Made by a program: the position numbers and the translations under genes. A DNA stretch of 64,000 nucleotides from Auanema rhodensis (Eukaryota; Nematoda; Chromadorea; Rhabditida; Rhabditidae), in NCBI GenBank assembly GCA_964057225.1, contig OZ059894.1, forward strand, positions 124,001 through 188,000, read 5' to 3'. Shown here one piece after another: positions 1 to 7,400 of this stretch. Every line of letters starts with the position of its first letter. The first letter of the stretch is position 1. The notes beneath the pieces were generated by a model that was not told the DNA's origin, searched no databases, and was given only the letters and a program-made list of their open reading frames with translations.

Positions 1-404
1 ACCGCATCTCTTTATCTTTTACGTGAAGCGAGTTACATACCAAGTGCACATCACGTGTACATTTAATTAGCATAAATTAAAGTTCACGTAAATTTCAAAG
101 TCATGGTTACCATGAACCAATATCAATAAAAATTTGTTTTTAGACTAATATGGACATGGGGAATCTAATTTTGAAAACCGCATCTCTTTATCTTTTACGT
201 GAAGCGAGTTACATACCAAGTGCACATCACGTGTACATTTAATTAGCATAAATTAAAGTTCACGTAAATTTCAAAGTCATGGTTACCATGAACCAATATC
301 AAAAAAAATTTGTTTTTAGACTAATATGGACATGGGGAATCTGATTTTGAAAACCGCATCTCTTTATCTTTCACGTGAAGCGAGTTACATACCAAGTGCA
401 CATC
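1..404. repeat. 176-bp satellite array, left flank of the element
   Basis: There are two full monomers (starting at 1 and 177) and the first 52 bases of a third (starting at 353), taking the phase from ACCGCATCTC. The period is exactly 176 bp. Monomers 1 and 2 carry the TTTTACGTGAA variant and the CCATGAACC variant, like the units around 13.6-17.9 kb; the third carries TTTCACGTGAA. The third monomer breaks after CATC at 401-404 and resumes at 11870, so this flank is continuous with the array on the right. No coding potential is seen. The array continues beyond the window. Confidence 0.97.
401..404. repeat. Target-site duplication CATC (left copy)
   Basis: The satellite consensus across this site reads GTGCACATCACGTG. 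The left flank stops after CATC and the right flank resumes with CATC at 11870-11873. Removing the element and one CATC restores a full 176-bp monomer (48 bases before the site plus 128 after it). A 4-bp duplication is typical of several Ty3/gypsy lineages, including errantiviruses. Confidence 0.93.
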
Positions 405-741
405 CGTTCCGTTATGCTCTCACGTCGATCCTATAGACCAATAAAGCCTACAAGATGAGTGTGATAGTATTCCAGATGTAGCGGTAGATAAAGAGCATAA
501 TGGATAAACATAAGACTCGAGAAAGAAAAGTTTATTATGTCTACATGATTACAATAAGTTATATAAGTCTACATAAAGATATAAAGTGAAAGAGAGCTAA
601 GAAAGGAAGACCAACCATCCATAGTCATTCCATAAGGCAAAGCAGAAGTCTGTGTTCCATATGAAGGGCGTGTCGTCCTCTCTCAGCCTCATGTCGTCTG
701 ATTCTAACCCGCCTGCTACGTATTGATTTCCGAATGGAACG
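405..741 (-). repeat. 3' LTR (left copy, 337 bp)
   Basis: I found no difference from the right copy (11533-11869) when reading them base by base. The ends are CGTTCC and GGAACG, a 6-bp perfect inverted repeat, and the usual TG...CA termini are absent. The boundaries are fixed by the satellite match on the left (CATC) and by the divergence from the other LTR's inner flank on the right. Because the element runs on the minus strand, this is the downstream LTR and supplies the polyadenylation signal. Confidence 0.96.
531..536 (-). terminator. Putative polyadenylation signal AATAAA in the 3' LTR
   Basis: Plus-strand TTTATT reads AATAAA on the element's strand, within CATAATAAAC. It lies about 25 nt downstream of the TATA-like TATATAA motif (559-567), so in the 5' LTR it would sit at or near the start of transcription and in the 3' LTR near the RNA 3' end. 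No cleavage site can be fixed from sequence alone. Confidence 0.5.
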
Positions 742-753
742 TGCCATTTTTTC
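742..753 (-). other. Candidate polypurine tract (plus-strand primer)
   Basis: On the element's strand the bases just before the 3' LTR read GAAAAAATGGCA. This is a short purine run broken by one T and followed by CA at the LTR border. Position next to the LTR, where plus-strand DNA synthesis is primed, is the main evidence; the tract is short compared with retroviral ones. If U3 synthesis starts at CA, two bases would be removed on integration. Confidence 0.45.
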
Positions 754-1438
754 GAGTTTATGTCGCGTCCTCGCGAATAGCAAAATATGTGGCTTGTTTC
801 AATCGTAGCAGAAGGTTTAGTTTTAAAAAATAAAAATTACAATGTTAACATAAAAATAGTAAAGATAAATTACAATATAGTGTTAAACAATATTATCTGA
901 AAATAACTTAATAAAAATTATTTGAAAATACGTGAATATTAAGGAATAAAACAATCTTTTAGAATACCAGGGCTATATTTTGTCAGCGAGAGTGCGCAAA
1001 ATAGCTTTTTAGGCACGACGCTGCATGTCTAACTTGTTTGAGTATAGAGAAACGAGAGTCATGCTATATTATCGATGGAGCTAGCATGTTTCTTCAGCGT
1101 ATTCAAAGCGAATTGTAATAATAAAAAAAAATTAAATTAAATCCCATATAATTTCCGGAATTGAATCATTAACTACTTGATAAGAACTGTTGCTCAGATG
1201 AATATGCAATATAATGTCTCTTATCTTTCATTTCTTCTTTATTTACGGGAAATTATTTGAAATTGATGAAGTTTTATAATCATATATGCTTTGAAACTGA
1301 AATGCTTTTTGATTATTAGCTTACATCTCGTCTTACTCAAGTTTTTCAATGATATAATAATATTAATAGCTCTGGTTTTTTAAAAGAGTGTTGATACAAA
1401 GTTTTACAATAATTTTATCAATCTCGAAATTATTTCTT
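742..1438 (-). other. 3' untranslated region of the element
   Basis: About 700 bp lie between the stop codon of the polyprotein (1439-1441, TGA on the minus strand) and the 3' LTR. The region is AT-rich, has no frame of useful length on either strand and shows no satellite similarity. This is where gypsy-type retroviruses normally carry env; here nothing coding is left, consistent with the envelope module being inside the polyprotein. Function unknown; it may hold packaging, splicing or export signals that I cannot recognise. Confidence 0.75.
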
Positions 1439-4400
1439 TCATCGTCTTCTTCTTGGTGGTAGCCAATTTTGGTCCGATGGGTCTTCTGGTTCTGTTTCTT
1501 CACTAGAGTCATAGTTATCGTTACCATTTATGACTTTTATGATCTCAATATCGCTGTCGTCGTCCGTGTCATAAGTCGTTGTATTTGATCGCGTGTTTTG
1601 AGCGATTGTATGCTTCATTTTGCGTTCAAAAAGTTTGAGATTGTCTTTGTGTACGTCTTGAATTTTTCCAAATGGATTCTTGAGTTGTACCATGTTTCCT
1701 TCAACGTTGATGACTTCAAATGGTCCATCATATGATTTGCGAAGCTTTTGACCTGGTTTATGCGCTTTAATTGCTAACATAACTTGGTCTCCTTTTCGGA
1801 TATCTCTTTCTTCTATTCGTTGTCGTCCATCATGTTTTCTCTTCGCGGTTTCTTGATGTTTTGCAAGATTTTCTTGAATGATGGTTCTTCTTTCTCCTCT
1901 GATATATTCGGTATTCTCAATTTCTTCCAAGATCTCTGGTTGTAATGTCTCGGGGAATAATTCTTTGTCTAATCTCATACGACTTTCTTTTCCGAATAAT
2001 GCTATGTATGGAGAGATTCCTGTGGTTGCGTGTGTTATTGTATTTAACGCAAAAGTAATTTTTGGTAAATACATGTCCCAATCAGTTACGTCTTCGTTCA
2101 GATAGTGTGTTAATCCTTCTTCTAGCGTTCTGTGTAGTCTTTCGACTTGTCCATTAGAATTTTTCTGATGAGGGAGTGTTGGCTCGTGTTTAATGCCAAG
2201 TTGTTCACACATTTCTTCAAATTTCTTTGATACAAAATTAGATCCACGATCGGTTATTAAACGATTTGGTGGTCCAAAAATATATACGAAATTCCTGAGG
2301 AATCTATCAATGATGACATCGGTGACAATTGTTGGTATAGCGATGGTTGTCGCCCATTTGGAGAATGAATCTTGTATTGTTAGGACATAATTGTTGTTTC
2401 TTTTTGAAGTAGGGAATGGTCCCATAATATCCATATGTATTCTCTCAAATGGTTTTGATGGTATTTCAAATTGACCCATAGGCTGAACGGTCATAGCGTG
2501 AGGATCTTTCTTCCTTTGTGCGCATTTAACGCATTGTTTCACAAAAATTGCTATGTCCGTTTGCATATTTGTCCAGCAGAATCTTCGTAGTATGGCTTCT
2601 TTAGTTTTGTTAATTCCTTGATGTGCTCCAATTGCTGGGTCTTCGTGAAATTCTTCGATAACCTTGTTGATAAGTTCGCTTTCCCTTGGTAAAATCAAAG
2701 CTGGGTGTGGTCGTTTTCTGCTTGGTTTTGTGTATAACATGTTGTCAATAACACAATAACGATCATTAGAAAGCATGTTCTTTTTCGCTCTGTATTCTAT
2801 TTCGGCGATAGTTCTCTTTATCCAAGGTGTATCCTCTTGAATTGCTCTAATGTCAGGTACATTAACGAAATTAATTTGAGCTTTCGGAATTTCTTTTGTT
2901 TTCTTTTTCTTTTCCGGTTTAGGATCGTTTGCTTCATCTCCAATGTATCGTGAGAGAGCATCACAGACTTTGTTTAGTCTGCCTTCTCGGTATCTTATCT
3001 CGATATCGTATTCCTGTATGACTAATTGAAATTTTGCTAGTCTTCCAAAAAGGTCTCTACGAGTCAATAAGCTTGTTAATGGTCGATGGTCTGTGATACA
3101 GATTGTATGTGATCCAAGTATATATGTTCGAAACTGAGCTAAAGCGTATACGAGTCCTAACGCTTCTATTTCAATAGGAGCATAGTTGCGTTCCGCTTTT
3201 ACAAGTTTACGGCTTGCAAATGCAATTGGATGTAAATTTTTGAGTGGTTCATTGGGATCTTCAGGTTGTAATAACACTGCTCCCACTGCGATATTACTAC
3301 CGTCACTTTCTATAATGAACATACGGTCTGATCTTGGTGGTTTTAAGACCGGTGCTTGGATCAATTTTCTTTTTAGTGTATCAACAGCTTGTTGACTTTT
3401 GTCATTCCATTGAAATTCCACATCAAGTTTTGTAAGGTCGTATAAAGGGCTTGCGATGTGTGCAAAATCCTTAATAAATTTCCGAAAGAATCCTACCATT
3501 CCCAAAAATGCTCTTACTCCTGTAGGTGACTTTGGAGCAGGATAGTCTTGAATGGCGGATACTTTCTGTGGATCTGGTTTGACCCCATCTCTTCCGACAA
3601 TTAAACCAAGAAATTTTACTTCAGGTCTTGCAAAAGCGCATTTCTTGAGTTTTATTTTCATGCCTAATTTCTTTACTTCTCTGAGAATCTCAGCTATATC
3701 GTCAAGATGTTGTTCTGCAGTGTCTGATATAACGAGTAAATCATCCAAATAAACAAAGAGTCGGCATTTACATCGGCTTTGAAGGTATCGTACTGCTGTT
3801 TGAAAGGTATGTGGCGCTCCACATAACCCCATAGGCATCCTTCTATATTGATAAGTACCGGTGTTTGTTGTAAATGCTGTTAATGGTCGATCTGATTTCT
3901 TTAATGCTATTTGGAAGAATCCGGATACTAAATCAAAGTTAGAAAAATATTGTGATCCGGCTGCCATATCGACAATGTCAGAGATGTTAGGTATGATGTA
4001 CGTTTGCTTGCGAGTGACGTTATTTAGAGCACGGAAATCGGTTACGAAACGGAATGTTTCATCTTTCTTTTTGACTAAAACTACAGGACTATTGAAAAGA
4101 GATGTGGATGGTTCAATTATATTTTGCTTCAGCATCTCCTGTACCTGTCTTTCGACTTCTTCTTGTTTGCCTATAGGGATACGCGTTATACGCGGTCTAG
4201 GCATGTCCATATCTGTTCTTAGAGGTATTGAATGCTCTACAGGTCCTTTAAATAGTCCTATTTGTTTATCCTCATTTAAAAATGCATCTCTATTACGTAG
4301 AATACAAAGCTGAAGAAGATCTTTTTGTTCTTTAGTTAGGTCGGCGTCTTTTAAATCAAGATCGTTCATAAAGTCCTGAGGAAAATGAGGTAATTTATTT

Positions 4401-7400
4401 TCCCAATCCGCTTCGGGTGGTATATAGTCTGGATTGTGTTCGGTCGTAAAGATCTCGTATTGTGGCAGTACGCCTATTTTTGCTTTGTCAATAATGTTTC
4501 CGGGTGATAGATCAATAGGATGATCAGTGTTGTTTTTGAATGTCATGGTAATTGAATTGACGTCTCGAAATGCTGTTTCGTAGGTGGTAGATATCGTCTT
4601 TTCTTCATCGGGTTGTAGCACGGCGACTTCGTTGTGTGATATGGGTTCAGCTAACCTTACTGGTATTCTACAGGTCTGGTGAGGAAAGATACATTGTGGA
4701 CTTAAATTTATCAAATTAATGACAAATGATGTTTTTCTGATATTCCCGTTATTTCCATTGGCTAACGGTACTACGCGGTCTCCGATTTCTAACGTTTGTT
4801 TGAATGGTCGAAGTTTCATACCGATATTTTGACGATCGAGTGTTTTCATAAAATCTAATCCAATTAATGCTGGTGATGGACAGTCTTCATCTCTTGAAAT
4901 GAAGAATGTATGATCTATTTCATATCCAGCGATTTCTACGGTTAAATCAATTGTTCCCAGAAATCGAAATGCTGATCCGTTTGCTGTCGTTGCAACTGAT
5001 TTATCCTTTTTTACAAAATCATTCAAAGTTAAGTAATGTAATGTCGAGAGTCTGATATAACTAATCGATGATCCTGAATCCCAAAGAGTTAGGATTAGTC
5101 TATCGTTAACAGTCATCAATAGCAGTGGTAGAGTTTGGTCTTTGCGATTGGAAACTGAACAAACTATGGGCATAGCTAGTGGAACTAAAGTGAGAAACGA
5201 TGGATAGTACTGTTTCATTATGTTCCTTGGTATTGGCTGATCAGGTTGACTTACTAGCTCTAATGTTTCTTCATATGTGGGAAGATCGTTGGTTTGATCT
5301 CGGAGTTCGATATGCATGACTTGCATGCCTATTGGTTTGAAGAAATATATTTTCGCAACAAAGGCTAGTACGATCAGTATAACTACAATAATTGTAATTG
5401 CTCCAATAGTGATGAGTGTTCGTTCAATCGTTCCTGCTATTGTATCGACAAAAGAATTCCATGTACTTTTGGTGAATTCATTGGCTTTGGAGATGTAATC
5501 ACTACTTTTCTTCAATATGCTGAATGCTGATGATATTTTTGGATCATGATGAATTGTGTGAAGCACGTGATTTTGACGAATCGATGCTAAACTAGCACCA
5601 TAAGCAATGGCTGTTGTCATTGAGTACACTCGAGATGATAAGTTGGTGTATAAGTGTGCTCCGGTGAATTTTAATGGCGTGATCTTTTCATGATGAAGTC
5701 CGTCCCACATGGATATGAGACTGACGTCTACAGTACCATTAATTCCTTTCCATTCACCGTCTGTTGACCATACGTCTGTTGGTACGTGATCACAGTTAAT
5801 TTCTTTACCATGAGGTAATAGGTCTTTCGATCCTGGTGCGGCAAACAGTAATTGTCCTTCTTGTGTTAATACTGGGGTTTCGAGATAACATGTGCCATTC
5901 ACAGTGTGATTGTGATATATAGTCTTTTGTAATACTACCGGGCAAACATGTATATGTAATATCTCGCTGCCTACAAATCTTGCGGCTATATCTTCTCTTC
6001 CCAGTATTGTACGCATAGCTATTGTTGGTTCAATTTGTAAAATTGATCTCCATAATTCAAGATACCTATTTTGGATCTCACATATTGATTCGTATGACTC
6101 TTTAAAATGTTTCTGCAGTTCTTCTTGAATCATAGTTGTAGCATATTGCAAATGATCTTGTGCAATTCTGCTTGTTATGTTTTGGCGAAACTGTTGTTCG
6201 GAGTCAATTTTTGTGGCAATGTATTGAGCATTAGCCTGTACAGACTCTATATCGGTGGCTGTAGGTGTTGATGATGCTCTATGTTTACGAATCAAGGATA
6301 TTGGTGTATATGTTGTTTCTTCCATTATTGGGATTTGTTGATCTTGATAAACAGCGTAGAGAATAGTAGTTGGCGGCGCGCGGGTCGATATTGTTGCGCG
6401 CGCGGTTGTCGTTGCGGTTGTATGGCGCGCCGTTGTTTCGGGCTGGGCCATCGATGAAGGCGCGCGCGCGGTAGTTGCTGCGGCTGCCCGAGGGCTTGTA
6501 GATGTTTGCGGCAGTATTGCGGAATCTGTTGTGATCAGCGCCTCACGATCGATTATAGGGAGGGCTGCCATCTCGGCCGCGCCGCCTGCCGCGTTGCTTG
6601 GCGCACGCGTCGTGATTTGCAACGATTTAAGTTGGATTTTCTCTGTCATTAATCTTTTTAACTGTTCTGATGATATTCTACTAGATGTATTAGGCAAAAT
6701 ATTATCGTTTAGTAGTGGTAAAAATATTTCCAATAATAAGTCCTTAGAGATGTTGTTGGGCTCTTTGAGCTTGGGATGTGGTCCAATTGGTATTCCAAAA
6801 TTATTCTTGATGTCATAGAACAATTTATCAGTATCAAGTACAAACATTCGTGAAGATGGAATGTTTATAAATTTTATGTCATCGATATCAGCTGCTGTTT
6901 TATTTCTTCTAAGCGTAACGAGAGTTTTTAGCTCATGTACAAGGTCAATTGTATCTTTTATAAATTTGCTGTTTCTTTCTTCTTGATCAGTTAATAATTG
7001 TTTCCTTATTGGTGGCATTTTTACGAATGTTTTTAATATTTCTTGTCTTGATGGAACTGTTAATTTGTCTTCAATTATAACTGGTGTATTGGCTAAATCA
7101 AGAGCGATAGTTTCAGCACGCTCTCGATAAGTGCCTTCTTTTGTACGAATTAACTGATCAAATTCAATAACGGTCAAACGATCTGATATTTGTTGAAGAA
7201 GTTGCCTGGATGTTAAATAAGATATTCCAGCTTTAGTAGCTAAAGCTAATTCTCTTTGAGCAACATATTGTAAAATGGCTTCGTCTTTATCACGGAAATC
7301 ATATTGTTTGAGAAAATGTCTTAAAGATTTCTCATAAATTTGAATTTTAAAGAAAAATTCAAAATTTTCGCGATGGGCTATTATCCATTCTTTTAACGAA

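Noticed and set aside
742..1438. A remnant env gene in the usual place after pol
   Set aside because: No frame of useful length or membrane segment is present there on the element strand.
1619..1700. Chromodomain at the integrase C-terminus
   Set aside because: After the GPF module the tail is short and acidic and ends PPRRRR; there is no aromatic cage pattern.
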